Source: Terana coerulea (lineage: Eukaryota; Basidiomycota; Agaricomycetes; Polyporales; Phanerochaetaceae). From it: a DNA stretch of 56,560 bases. This document shows, piece after piece, positions 10,798 through 22,250 of the stretch (position 1 is the first letter of the stretch; each line of letters starts with the position of its first letter). Location: contig JAKOGH010000250.1 of the NCBI GenBank assembly GCA_024811115.1, positions 1 through 56,560 of the forward strand. Direction: 5' to 3'. The position numbers and the translations under genes are program-made. The notes beneath the pieces are model-generated. The model worked only from the letters and a program-made list of their open reading frames with translations, was not told where the DNA came from and ran no database searches.

Positions 10798-12369
10798 CAT
10801 TGGGGCCCGAAGTAAGCCCGGTTCGCTATCTTGACCAGGGACGAACTGACGGATGACGTCCTATTGTTCCCACAGCCGTACAGGGCATCGGAGGAGGCGC
10901 TATCTTTTCCTGGCTATCACTATCACGTCAGACCTGGTTCCGTTGGCGGAACGGGGGCTGTATCAGGGCATTATCAGTTTGGCGTGGGCTCTAGCGTCGG
11001 GAGTTGGTCCTCCGATTGTGAGTGTACAAAAACTTGGCCCCTACTGTTCTCATCCCCGATTTAGGGTGGCTCTTTGGCTGAAAAGGTGTCTTGGAGATGG
11101 CTATTTTGTATGTTCACATCTGAATTATAAACCCGGGCACATCAATAACGCCAGCTGCAGATATCAACCTACCGGTCACCGTCATAGCGTTTGGCCTGGT
11201 GTTTTTCTTCCTCCAAGTACGAACCCCCGAAGGATCGATATGGACAAAGCTTGCGAGGGTTGACTGGCTGTGAGCGTCCGTGTGTGCTCGTACATCTGCC
11301 TTCGCTGACTCCCTATTTGTAGAGGGAATTTTATTGTTATTGCTGGTTCCACACTTGCTATTGTGGGCCTTACATTTGGTGGCATACGCTTCCCTTGGGT
11401 GTCGGCGCAAGTTCTGGCTCCCTTAATTGTCGGCCTTGTCCTTATAGGCGTCTTCTTACTATACGAAGGCAAGGTGCCGCGCGAACCAGCGATTCCCTGG
11501 GAAGTGCTGAGCAACCGTACTACCGTCGGAGGGTAAGTCTGTACAATCCGCATGTCTTACATTATGCTGATGAAGCACGTACAGTTATCTGTGCACACTC
11601 TTTCATGGCATCATTATGATAGCCGTCGTGTACTACCTTCCCGTATACTTCCAAGCCACACTCGGCGCATCGCCTATCGGCTCAGGTGTGGATGGTCTCC
11701 CAACCGCGCTGATTATCGCGCCGTTTGCGCTCTTCGCTGGGTTAGCCGTACACGTCCTGCAGCGATACCGACCAGTCATTATTGTTGGCTGGGCGGCGAC
11801 CGCGATCGCGTTCCTCGCGTTCAGCCGCGCCTTCGCGCAGACGTGGGGCATCACGATCGCGTCGACGATCCTCCAGAACGAGCTCAGGCGGACGCTCCCG
11901 CCGGGCTTCGTGCGCCAGTTCCCGGAGGGCCTGGAGATCGCGTATGCGGCGATCCCGGTCATCAAGGGCCTCGAGGAACCGCTACGGACGGAGGTGCGCG
12001 CGGCGTTCGCGCAGAGCATGGCGGTGGTGTGGAGGACGATGATTGGAATATCGGGCGCAGGGCTGCTATCGGTGCTGCTGCTGAAGGAGGTGCCGATGCG
12101 GAAGACGACGGATGAGAAGTTTGGGCTCCAGGAGGCAGAGAAAAGAGAAGTGACATCGAGAGTGTGTCGGCAGTGGAAGACGACGTGAAGGAGGAGGATG
12201 TTCATTAATTGATATTAATGCTGTATTAGTTGTAATTAAAGCCTCGAGCAGAACACAATGGTCTGATGAGAAAGAGCCAGAGTCATAGTAAACAATTGGT
12301 GGGACACCTTGCAGTGAGCACAGCGACGACAAATTGCATGCATATCATCACGAAGCCGAAGGCGGAGCG

Positions 12370-12391
12370 GCGTCTATTGCAGCGTGGCTCT
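12370..12391 (+). promoter_or_regulatory. Upstream motif shared by the F-box array (copy 1)
   Basis: GCGTCTATTGCAGCGTGGCT, 151 bp before the ATG at 12521. Similar blocks lie 151 and 141 bp before the next two paralogues. It could be a promoter element or simply duplicated flank. Confidence 0.4.
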
Positions 12392-12520
12392 TGCCACAGA
12401 CCTCGTCGTTTGAATTCCTCGCACTGGCAGTAAGTAGAGTCATCTTCAACTCAAGCAACTCTATCTCTAACGGAAGTGATCTCAGTAATAGTAAATACAT
12501 ACTTTAAAGCCTCTTCGCCG

Positions 12521-14040
12521 ATGCGAGACCTCCCTCCTGAACTTCTCAGCCTCGTCTTCGAGAACCTCCACACCGACCATCCATGGGATCGAGTCTGGCA
12601 GCTGCCCAAGTGCGGAAAGCAAGACTTGGGTTCCTGCTCTCTCGTTTCCCGCGCGTGGAATGCCACTGCATTACCCCACCTCTTTCGCGATGTCCTATGT
12701 TCGTTCAAACCGGTCCCCGACGACGTACCTCTGGAGGACGGCGAGTACCCTCGCACGGACCCAACGTATGGACAGTTCGATGTTATACGACGCCCACTAG
12801 AACGATACAAAACCTTTCCCATGTTCTGCACTTTTCTGGAGAGCAACCCCGCAATACGAAGCTATGTACGGCGACTGCGACTGGACGCATGGCCGAAACG
12901 CCGCCAGGATGATAGTCCGACGTGGGATATCCAGTGCGCGATCTCTGCAGATCTATTCTTTGCGCTGGTAAGCGGCCTATCCAGGATGCACACATTGCAA
13001 TTGCACAACATATTCCTGGACGAATGCACCCATGACCGCCATCTACCACGTCCAACTCTCGATCAACTAGAAATCTCATATGCTTCGGCCACCTATTACA
13101 GGGGGTTCAATTACGAGTGCAGCTTCAGATGGATAGATTCCAAGCTGCCCATACATTCCGACATGTCTGACATCGTTGAGTGCTTCGCGGGTTTGGGAAC
13201 ACTCCGTGTAGAAGACCCAGCCTGGACCTCACCATTTCCTGGCTCGCACAGTTCAGCGTGGCCCAAGAGCACCGTGAAGGCAAGCACTCTTGTCATCAAC
13301 AGCAACGCGCGCTCAATGCCGATACGGATGCAAGACTATCTTACTCAGGCCAACATTGTGTCCAACATCCAAAGTGCCAGCTTCGCGGGTCTGCCTAGCG
13401 GGAATTTTGCCTCCTTCTTGGGTCATATTGGTCCGCGGCTCAAGGATCTGCACTATTGGATACCGAAGTGGGGCGATGAAGGTGAGTCTCATGATTACCG
13501 ACCGTAGACGACGATTGAGCTCTAACGAATGTTCCATGTCCACAAGCCCTGCTTGACATCTCCTCTGGCGAAAATCTACACACCATAGTACTTGGCCTGT
13601 CTCTGTTTGAGCCTGGCTCTGCGTTATTTGACAAATTGAAGGTCAAGCACGCCGCCAGGCTGGCAAACAGCTGGGCCAACGCTCGGCATACATCTGCCCA
13701 CTTCCCGCAGAAGCTCCAGGCCGTCGGTCTGCACATCCATACCGACGGCGTCGAGGATGTGGAGGCGTTACTGGAGAGAGAGCACGAGTTCTTCGAGAGC
13801 GCTTTTCAGGACGCGCTTACGATGGCGCAAAATTCCCTGGTCGAGCTTTTAGACTCAGCTCACCTTCCTTGTCTTTCTCTTCTGTGCAGTACAAATGACC
13901 GTTCCGCGATGACACAGCACAAGTTTCAGGCGTTCGTGCTTAGGCTGTTACCTCGCCTTCGCGAGTCTGGGAGGCTCAGCATAAAAGACGAAGGGTCTGA
14001 TAGATGGATCGAAACTGTACCTTTGCGATTAAGTGGTTAG
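12521..14040 (+). CDS. F-box-like protein, array copy 1 (intact)
   Basis: Two exons, 12521-13481 and 13547-14040, with a GTGAGT donor and a CACAAG acceptor. The start MRDLPPELLSLVFENLH is chosen because the paralogues begin at the same place; an in-frame ATG also lies at 12476. Residues 1-60 form an F-box-like motif (LPPELL..VFENL, then CSLVSRAWN and LPHLFRDV). The rest is a divergent Leu-rich region of the type seen in agaricomycete F-box proteins. F-box proteins usually bind Skp1 in SCF ubiquitin ligases, with the C-terminal part choosing the target; the target here is unknown. This is the only clearly undamaged member of the three-gene array and gives the reading frame against which the other two can be judged. 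Confidence 0.8.
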
Positions 14041-14423
14041 CTAGTAGCATCGGCAATGATAGAAAGTGATCTGCAATACAATTCGGCTGGGTGGCTGAAT
14101 TTGGACCTCAGCAATGTTTGTCTTCTTGGTACCAGCATGCCAGTAGCCAAATTGAAGGATGCTCAAGCCTTCCAGCTCGACGCGAACCTCTATTTACAGC
14201 GAACTTCAGACTGCCGTCACCACAGTGATGACACGCTATGTATGTGTCATTGGCAGGCTGCAGCACAAGCAGGCGTCTATTGCATCGTCGCTCGTGTCTT
14301 CACCAGCCACCACATACCACGCTGCCCCTGAATCTCCTGGTATGATATTCTGAACTCTTAGAAAGCCATTACGTCTCACGGACTCTCTAAATTATACTAG
14401 GCAGGCTGTAGTTTCGTACTCCA
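14041..14423. other. Spacer between F-box copies 1 and 2
   Basis: No gene seen. It holds the second copy of the shared upstream motif (14273-14294). Confidence 0.5.
14273..14294 (+). promoter_or_regulatory. Upstream motif shared by the F-box array (copy 2)
   Basis: GCGTCTATTGCATCGTCGCT, 151 bp before the ATG at 14424, exactly the same spacing as copy 1. Confidence 0.4.
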
Positions 14424-16001
14424 ATGCCGGACTTGCCCCCTGAGCTGCTCGGTCTCGTCTTCGCGAACCTTCACACTGGCCATCCCTGGGAACGGGCCTA
14501 GAAGTTGCCCAAGTGCGGCAAACAGGACTTGGCTACTTGCTCCCTTGTCTCCCGCATGTGGAACGCCGCCTCTTTGCCCCATCTATTCCGCGATGTATTT
14601 TACTCGTTCAAGCCGGTTCCCGAGGACGCAGCTCTGGAGGACGGCGAATACCCTCGCACCCACCCCACCTACGGACGGTTCGATGCTGCCGCAGGAACGC
14701 TACAAAACGTTTCCCATGTTCTGCGTCTTCCTGGAGGGCAATCCTGGCATACAATGCTGTATACGGCGGCTGCGACTGGACGCGTGGCCAACACGCAGTG
14801 AGGCCGATACTCCCTTTGGACCCGCCAGCATAGGGTCCTTACAGACCGCTTTATGGCGTTGGTGAGCAGCCTGGAGAAGACGCAGGAGCTGCAATTGTAC
14901 GACATTATCCTGGACGAGCGTATACACGACCTCCCTCTCCTACGTCCGACTCTCGATCAACTCAAGACATCGTATAATTCGAACACTTCTTCGAGGGACT
15001 CACTGTACGAATGCTCCTTCCAGTGGTTGGATTATGTCGGAGAGACAGGCACGGATCTATCTGATTTTGTGGAGTGCTTTGCAGCCCTTGGAGCGCTCTG
15101 TGTAGGAGACATAGGGAACAGCAGGCCATTTGCTGGATCGCACAGCCGGAAGTGGTCCCCGAGCAATGTAGAGATCAAAAGTCTCCTCGTCGACATGAAC
15201 GGGAGATATATCCCGAGACGGTTGCCAGACTACCTTACACAAACTGGTATCATTTCTAACCTTCGGAACGCCAGCTTTTCCGGCCTGCAAGCAGCGAAAT
15301 GTGCCCCACTCTTGGGCTGCATCGCTTCCAATCTCCGAAGTTTGCATCTTTGGATGTCAGCAATAGATGATGGCAGTGAGTGATCCAGTCCATGGCTTGA
15401 AGGATGACGGTTCAATTTTAACGATCATTGCAAGGCCCTCTTGATATCTCTCCTTGCACAAGTCTACAAACAATAGTAATCGGCCTAGCGTTGTACGAAC
15501 CGGGCGACGTGGCTTTTGATGTCCTCAGGATCGAACGTATCGCTAGCCACGCAACCACCTGGGCCCACGCTCGGACACATCCGCCCACTTCCTGCAGGGG
15601 CTCCAGACCGTCGGTCTGCATGCCCATACCAACGGCGCAAACGATGTGGAGGCGATGCGCCAGAGAGAACGCGATTTTTCGAGAGCTATTCCCAGGAAGC
15701 GCATAGAGAGGCGCAAGATGCCCTTCTCAATCTCATAGACACGCTGGGCCTATCTAGGATCGCCCTCCTATGCAGCACAAACGACCGCTCAGCAGCAACG
15801 CAAATCAGGTTCCAGGCGTTTGTGCTCAGCGTGCTGCTGCCACGACTTCGTGACTCTGGCAGGCTCAGCATGCAAGACGAGTTGGTGAGGGGACCGTGGA
15901 TGAGCACGGTGCCCTCCCCGGAAAAAGGACACTTGGCGGTGACCTGTGGTGTACTACCTTGCGGAAATGGCTGTGTCAGTGCGGTTTGGTGTGACTTTTA
16001 G
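14424..16001 (+). pseudogene. F-box-like gene, array copy 2 (dead)
   Basis: Clear paralogue of the gene at 12521, starting MPDLPPELLGLVFANLH. An in-frame TAG at 14499-14501 replaces a codon between ERA and KLPKCGKQDL. The frame changes near 14690 (before RYKTFPMFCVFLEG) and again near 14820 (before MALVSSLEKTQ). The second exon starts near 15434 (PLDISPCTSLQTIV) and shifts frame again near 15590. The intron donor GTGAGT at 15374 is kept. With one nonsense codon and at least three frame changes this copy is very probably non-functional, unlike its neighbours with none or one. Confidence 0.8.
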
Positions 16002-16525
16002 AGGGGATCGTGTTCTCGATGCGGGCTTGTTCACTCCATGTTGCTCATATTCAGCGGCGTTTGTTGATGTCCTTAGCATCAATATGTTATATGCGACCTG
16101 TGTTTCTCGGTCAAATATACGTGCACTGATTTGATCGAACTTGGACCATCTGCTGCTGGAGGCCTGTACTACTTGCTTTGTGGCGTGGTTCCAGCCATCG
16201 GGTGAGACGGAATGTCTACACTTCCATGGTGAGGCATCATTCTGAGTCTTCCAGTAAACTATAGCGTACAGTACCATATTTGGTCTATTTGAGGATGTTC
16301 AAGTGCTCAAGCTCAAGCTCCAATCCGTGCTGGGGCTATGCTGACAAAGTACATGCGTGTCATCACCAACTGAAGCGCAAGCCGGCGTCTATTTCTCCAG
16401 CGTGGCTCAGGCTCGACCCACCGCACTCAGGCTCTGGTCGCGTAGTAAGTTATTCTCAGCCTCGGTGACCCTGTACCTAACGAATTTATCTGCATTGTAG
16501 ATCAACTACATTCTCTCCTCGCTTC
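16002..16525. other. Spacer between F-box copies 2 and 3
   Basis: No coding sequence recognised. It contains the third copy of the shared upstream motif at 16385-16411. Confidence 0.5.
16385..16411 (+). promoter_or_regulatory. Upstream motif shared by the F-box array (copy 3)
   Basis: GCGTCTATTTCTCCAGCGTG, followed by GCTC as in copy 1, 141 bp before the ATG at 16526. It has a few extra bases in the middle compared with copies 1 and 2. Confidence 0.35.
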
Positions 16526-18042
16526 ATGCCGGCCTTACCCACCGAAGTGCTCAGCCTCGTCTTCGAGAACCTCCATACTGTTCACACATGGGATGTAGGG
16601 GACCAGACGTGGAAGCTGCCCAAGTGCGGCAAACAAAACCTGGATGCCTGCTCCCTCGTATCTCACGCGTGGAACACTGCCGTTTTCCCCCACCTCTTTC
16701 GCGACGTCCTGTATTCGTTCAAGCCAGTTCCCGAAGATGCGACTTTGGAGAACGGCGAGTACCCTCGCACGCACACGAAATACGGGCGGCTCGATGCCCT
16801 CCGACGGCCAGAGGGACGGTACAAGACGTTTCCCATGTTCTGCACCTTCATGGAGCGCAATCCTGCCGTACGCAGCTCCATACGGCGGCTGCTGCTGGAC
16901 GCGTGGCCGAAGCGTGTAAACGGCGATGAAGCTTGGGATGAAACTTGCAGGATATCTGGGACGCTCTTCTTCGGCCTCGTGTGCAGCCTTCCCGGGATCT
17001 GCGACCTACAGCTGCACAACATAAGACTGGACCAACAAATGCATGTCAGCCATCTACCACGTCCCGCACTCGATCGACTCGGCGTCTCCTATTCTGTGCT
17101 CGAAATTCCCAACTACCAAGGGACAAATACAGACACATCTGACCTTGTTGAATGCTTCGCGACGCTTGGAGTACTCTGCGTGGATGACATAGGTTCAAAC
17201 GAACACACTGGAGGTGTCACGCTCAGCCGGTGGTCGCAGAGCACTGTAGAGATCAACAATCTTGTTCTTCACATCTATGCGCAATTCTTTACCGAATGGC
17301 TCCAAAATTATCTCACGCAAGGCAACATCATTCCTGGCATTCAGAGTGTTAGCCTTGGCGGCCACTACCTGCAGAAATGCACTCCACTGCTGCACTGTAT
17401 GGCACCCTATCTTAAGCATCTACATTTCTGGGCCCCGGTAATGGATACATTTGATGGTGAGTTGCATTATCAGTGGCTTGACCGAGGATGACTTGGTTCT
17501 GACAAATGTTTCATGGTCGTAAGGATCACTCGATATCTCTCCTTGTAAAAACTTGGAAACTCTGGTGATAGGCTTGTCTTTGTTTGAACCTCGCGACCAG
17601 CGGTTTGACTGGCACGCACACCGGATCATGAGGATCGCCTTCACTGCAACCAACTGGGCTCATGCGTGGCATGCATCCAACAGCCTCCCGCAGAAGCTTC
17701 GCACCGTCGGCCTGCATGTGCATACCAACGGTGCCGAAGGTGTGGCGCGCCTGTTAGCAAAGGAGGACGAATTCCTCGGGGAAGAGTTCCAGCACTCGCT
17801 CACAGGTGCCCAAAAACGCCCTACTTGACCTCACCGACGCGCTGCGCATACCCCGCCTGTCTCTCCTATGCAGTACAAATGATGGCTCGGCGGCGACACA
17901 GTCGAGGTTCCAGGCGTTTGTCCTCAGAGTGATGCCTCGGCTTCGCGATTGCGGCAGGCTCAGCATCCGAGACCAGTGGTCAAGCAGCCAGTGGATGGAG
18001 GCTGCGCCCCGTCTCCCTCGCTTTCGCGGAGTGGATGTATGA
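16526..18042 (+). CDS. F-box-like protein, array copy 3 (one apparent frameshift)
   Basis: Exon 1 (16526 to about 17457) starts MPALPTEVLSLVFENLH and is open throughout; it carries the F-box-like motif (CSLVSHAWN, FPHLFRDV) and the Leu-rich body seen in copy 1. The intron starts GTGAG and ends near 17521. Exon 2 runs SLDISPCKNLETLVIGLSLF. In the run of five A at about 17811-17815 the frame slips. The paralogues continue as AQN.LL.L.D, and here the same continuation (NALLDLTDALRIPRLSLLC) is found one frame over, to the stop at 18042. A single base in a homopolymer separates this gene from an intact one, so either an assembly error or a recent mutation fits. Confidence 0.7.
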
Positions 18043-18214
18043 GAGTGAGATGTAGTCCATTATTACAATTGAATGCCAAGACAAGATGCGTTCTACAGTA
18101 TAAGTACACTCAAACATGCTGCGACAGCGAGATGTGAAGCGAAAACAATGTACACTTGCGTTTCATGGTTCACGACTCCCTCTTCCAATTCCACACGGCG
18201 ACCGCGCCGCCCGC

Positions 18215-19482
18215 TCAAGGCTTGATGACGATCTTAACCGCCCCGCGGCTGTTCATCTTGTCGAGCGCGGCTCCATAGTCCTCAAGCTTGAAGACGTCGG
18301 TGACCATGCCCTTGACGTTCACCTTTCCGCCGTCGAGGTACGCCACCGCGCGGGGGAAGCAGAACGCCTGCGAGAACGACCCGATGATCTGCAATCACAC
18401 GTCAATCCGCCGCACGCCACCCGCACCGTCAGAGATCGACGCACCTTAATCTCGTCACCAAAGATCTTGGACGGCGGCCAGTGCACCTGCGCCTTGTTCT
18501 CGTACACGCCGTAGATCATGAGCGTGCCGCCGCGGCGGACGTAGTTGATGCTGTCGTTCGCGAGCTTCTCGACGCCGGTCGCCTCGACGACGACGTCGAA
18601 GCCGTACGGGTTCGCCTGCTTGAGCGCCTCCCACTGCGCGCCGGGGTTCTGGCGGTCGAGCTCGATGTACTCGTCGCCCGCGTTCAGCTGCCGCGCGATG
18701 TCCATCTTGATGCCCTTGTTCGCGGCGATCACGACGCGGTGCGCGCCGTTCTGCTTCAGGAGCTGCGCGAGGATGAGGCCGGTGGGGCCGGCGCCGAGGA
18801 GGAGGACGTCGATGCCGACGGGCGGGTTGAGCTTGTCGAGGCCGTGGATCGCGCACGCGGCGGGCTCGAGGAGCGTCGACTCTTCGTCTGTGAGGTTGTG
18901 GATCTTGTAGCACTTCTTTTGGTGGCTGTATGCGCGCATATAGTCAGCTTACACGCGCGCCTCGTGTAATGCAAGGACGTACTAGACGATGTATTCTGCG
19001 AAACCGCCGTCTTGTGTCACGCCTCGTGCGTGGAAGTTCTCACAGAGCACAGCCTGGCCTCTTCGGCAGTAGAAGCAGTCATCGCACTATAGAAACATCC
19101 GTCAGACGCGATACATTCAAAGAAAACGAGGCTCGCGAGACTGACTGAGATGCCGACGTCCGCCACAACACGGTCACCAAGGTGGAAGTCCTTCACGTTC
19201 TTTCCGACCTCGACAACTTTGCCGATCGCTTCGTGGCCTGGGATAAGGGGGAACTTGGCGATAAACTCGCCCTCATGAATGTGTCCGTCGGTTCCACAAA
19301 CACCGCAGCATGACACTGAAATGTACGGCTTTTAGTAGTCCGGTCGTACGCTGTCGGTATATTCGACGACACACACCTTTGAGCAGAACGTCGTCGTCAT
19401 TGACTTTTGGTATGGGCACTTGCTTGATCTCGAACTTGGTGGGCTCGCTGTAGTACAGCGCTCTCATCGTTCCTTCGGGCAT
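18215..19482 (-). CDS. Zinc-dependent medium-chain alcohol/polyol dehydrogenase
   Basis: Reads leftward from [17 protein letters not shown] (19482) through about five exons to the stop at 18215-18217, with no frame break. The catalytic-zinc part has [16 protein letters not shown] and the signature [12 protein letters not shown]. The structural-zinc loop keeps four cysteines ([15 protein letters not shown]). The cofactor fold has [15 protein letters not shown] (GxGxxG). The C-terminal exon ends GAVKIVIKP. The set fits the cytosolic Zn-MDR family, closest in pattern to fungal arabinitol/sorbitol-type dehydrogenases that oxidise a polyol with NAD(P)+. The exact substrate cannot be read from the sequence. 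A TATA-like box (CGATATAAAC on the minus strand) lies near 19575-19585, about 95 bp upstream of the ATG. Confidence 0.85.
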
Positions 19483-20049
19483 GTTGGACGTTGCTTGGAG
19501 GAGGCGGGTGACGACGACGGGGAGGTGGAGAGGGTAGTTGGGGGAAAGGAACCTGAGCGATTTTTGCGCGTCATGTTTATATCGATCTCTGGGAGGCGCA
19601 GAAGGACAGAAGATTTGCAGGCTTTCGATGAACGGACCGCCAAAAGCTCGATCTCTTGTCCGAGTCGTGGCGTCTCTCAGTCAGTCTCTGCATGTTGCGT
19701 CCTCTGACATCATCAGATCTGTAGGCGCCCGCTTGGAATCCGAGGCACCAAGCAAACCGATGGAAAAGCGTAGAAAAATGAGAGAAAATCGGCAGAAATT
19801 CGTGCAAAGTGCAAAGCGACTCCACAGACAGACCAAGTGCTCCCAACCGAAAGCCCGTCGGGCCTCGGAGGTTCGGAGGGCGCACGACGGTCGTCGACCG
19901 GCGCGGCGCGATGACGTCCGACCGCCGTCGGCCTGCCGGAGGGCGTCCCCGAGGACGGACCCCAGATCTGGCCGCCCGTGCCGTTTCGTCATGACCGCTT
20001 GTCCGTGAGATGGCACGGCGATAAGCGTAAGTGCGCACTCACTAATTCA
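19483..20049. other. Spacer upstream of the dehydrogenase
   Basis: Promoter side of the dehydrogenase. Open frames on both strands here lack family features. The left inverted-repeat arm begins at its far edge. Confidence 0.5.
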
Positions 20050-20630
20050 CCGTACAGAACCGACGTGAGCCCGCCGTTATCTGCCATCGCTCCAACAGCA
20101 TGCCGAGCATACATTCCTGGAAGTGAGACTGTGAAAACACGCAGCGAGGGCATGCCGTTGGACCGCAGAGAGACGGCTTGTGACGAAAGCAAGAGCTTAA
20201 TATGACCAATAAGCCTCTCGTCCTGTCATCTTGCATATTCCAGGAGGTGATTGGGAACCAGGATGTGGAAGGGCACTCAGAAGTGGGGAAACGGGACTCG
20301 ATAACGTGGTAGTTCTCCAAGTCGTCCTCGGCTAGAATTTCAGACCGCTTTAAGTACGGTGGATATGTACAGGCACACCAAGTTAGCTAGGTAGCTGAAA
20401 AGATTCTCTGATCGTTCTGCGGTAACAAGTGTGATCTTGCTGAAGGCAGAAATGAGACCCATGACAACAGCAACACAGGCTGAGGGGTTTACGCACCAGT
20501 TAGCGAGTCGAAGACATAGATCGCCAATGCAGGAGGCCGTGGGCCATCGCATTTTCAATGATATTCTATTGCACTTCGGCTAGTGAAACGTGTTCAGGTC
20601 AGCACTAGCTCATGCGATACTTAGAACGGC

Positions 20631-22081
20631 TTACAATTGAAATGGCCAGCTGCTTCGCTCGACGTCTCTACATCTAAACTTCCCTGATTCCTGCAAGATC
20701 GGGAATATCTCCCGCACGCAGTCTTCGGCCTCCGACTGCTGCAGCGAACCTACATTCGAACACTCGAAGGTGACCTCGGGAAGGTGTGCGGTGAACTCTA
20801 GTAGGGCGTTCTCCAATGTCGCCAGACTCTCTCGGATGTCTTCTTCATTGTCATAGGCGTCAAGAGGCGTAATGTGCTCGCCACCTTCGAGAGTGATGTG
20901 TAAACCAACCTCGGTTAAATGCGGGAGTTGCATCGCGGTCGGTCGTGCAAGCCGAAAGAGCCCTCCGAGGTCGTAGACGTCGTCAAAACCGCCCAGAACA
21001 GTGACATCAAGATGCAGCCCCAAGGTCAAGCGCTCTAGTCGCTTGCATGGAGAGAGATCGATGCTCGACCATTCGCCTGAAGGCGCATACACGCATAAGG
21101 TTAGGTATGCGATGTCCATGAGGGCAAATATATCAAATACTCACCTGAGATGAGGCGTTGCCATGTGACATTGAGTCGCAATTCCTCCAGATAGCCACCC
21201 ACATCCTGCATGAATGTCTGACAACTTCCATTGTCCGAGTCCCCAAGGCTGAGGCTTCGGAGGCTACCCACGGTGTCCGAACCAGAGAAGTACCTAAACA
21301 ACGCGACGCTGTCCCAGGAGAGTACCTCGAGGATAAGGGAGTGTATTTGTGAGGGACAAGAGTCTAAAGTTGTGATTTGTTGGTCTTCAAGAGAGAGGAA
21401 AAGATCTGCCTGGTATAAATGTAGTTTAGCTACCCTTTTGAAGCATTCGAGGACACGCGTGGTCTTTGCGTATTCAGAGACACATATGCCGTTCGCGTCG
21501 TGGAATGTTTCTGGAGAGCAAGAGATGTAGAGGTGTCCAAGGGAGAATCGCGTCGCAGGATCAAGCGTAGGGCTATCGTCGAGCACGATGTTGTATAGAC
21601 GCAGCGTAACGAGGCGTGGTAAGTTCTTGAGCAGCTCGATGAAGAGAGTCACATCAACTGGGAAAGAGTCTCTCGCGGTCTGAACGCCTTCATCTCGGTC
21701 CAAAACGTATTGTAAGAAGTCTTTCGGGTAGGCCTCGAGGCGAAGTACCTGTACGCAAGCCTGCACCGCTGGCGACTGCCTAACAAATGCGCAAAATGTC
21801 GAAAAGGATTTGCTCCTATGGATAGACCCCGAGCCGCGCTTAGTACCGACGTGAGTGTCGATAGAGCCGCTCTCTGCTGCATCCACGGCCACATCGAACG
21901 AGCATGAGATGTCGCGGAAGAGGTGACGGCCGGCGACAGCGTTCCACGTGCGACACACTAACGAGCAGGCGTGTAGGTCGGGTTTCGGCCATCTCGGGCT
22001 AGCAGTATATTCAAAGTCTGGTGTGCTCGGATGCAGGTGCTCGAACACGCTGTCAACAAGCTCACAAGGTAAGTCGGGCAT
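20631..22081 (-). CDS. F-box-like protein, second subfamily (left arm copy, intact)
   Basis: Two exons, 22081-21145 and 21076-20631, joined across a 68-bp intron. The start MPDLPCELVDSVFEHLHP is taken at 22081, as in the paralogues; an ATG 13 codons upstream is also in frame. The F-box-like motif is residues 1-60 (LPCELVDSVFEHL, CSLVCRTWN, GRHLFRDIS). The remaining 400 residues are Leu-rich with repeats of the type LPRLVTLRLYNIVL and LPHLTEVGLHITL. The predicted role is substrate selection in an SCF-type ubiquitin ligase; this is family inference. Its twin lies at 54526-55979 in inverted orientation, and a damaged relative follows at 23248-24634. Confidence 0.85.
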
Positions 22082-22240
22082 TTCGCGCGACGCTGGGGGC
22101 AAAACGGGGCGGATTAGCAATCGTTAGCTCACGACGTGGGAACCGGTGCATGGTACCTCCTGTACACTTCTTTCGTGCGTCGCGGTGGCGAGCTTGGGTG
22201 CTGGAAGAGCTGCGGCAGGCTATGAGACAAGTGAAGTTGA

Positions 22241-22250
22241 CCTTTATATC
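22241..22250 (-). promoter_or_regulatory. TATA box of the left arm F-box gene
   Basis: GATATAAAGG on the minus strand, about 160 bp upstream of the ATG at 22081. The same box is kept in the inverted copy at 54351-54360. Confidence 0.55.

Larger units (their letters stand above)
7264..12188 (+). pseudogene. MFS drug/H+ antiporter (DHA2 type), interrupted by a transposon and internally deleted
   Basis: The start MSSTTTLQ leads into a first membrane helix ending SALDLTAVSTALPTI. After a long gap, 8450-8626 gives FTWVGSAYALASTAILPL and motif A, GALADIFGRKP. The frame is then cut by a 2.17-kb element (8627-10797). Beyond it come VQGIGGGAI, SDLVPLAERGLYQG and GPPI (10880-11020), then exons at about 11056-11110, 11159-11269, 11321-11533 and 11590-12188. 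The last exon ends in QTWGITIASTILQNEL and the typical cytoplasmic tail. Splice sites between these exons are still good. Defects: the insertion, a one-base G loss near 8597, a frame change near 10905, and loss of about 50 residues that normally separate IVGW from FAFTRAFAQ (near 11810). The protein would have exported small hydrophobic compounds at the plasma membrane. Family assignment is firm; the substrate is unknown. Confidence 0.8.

Noticed and set aside
18455..18969. Overlapping open frames on the opposite strand and other frames of the dehydrogenase
   Set aside because: Shadows of the conserved cofactor-binding exon.
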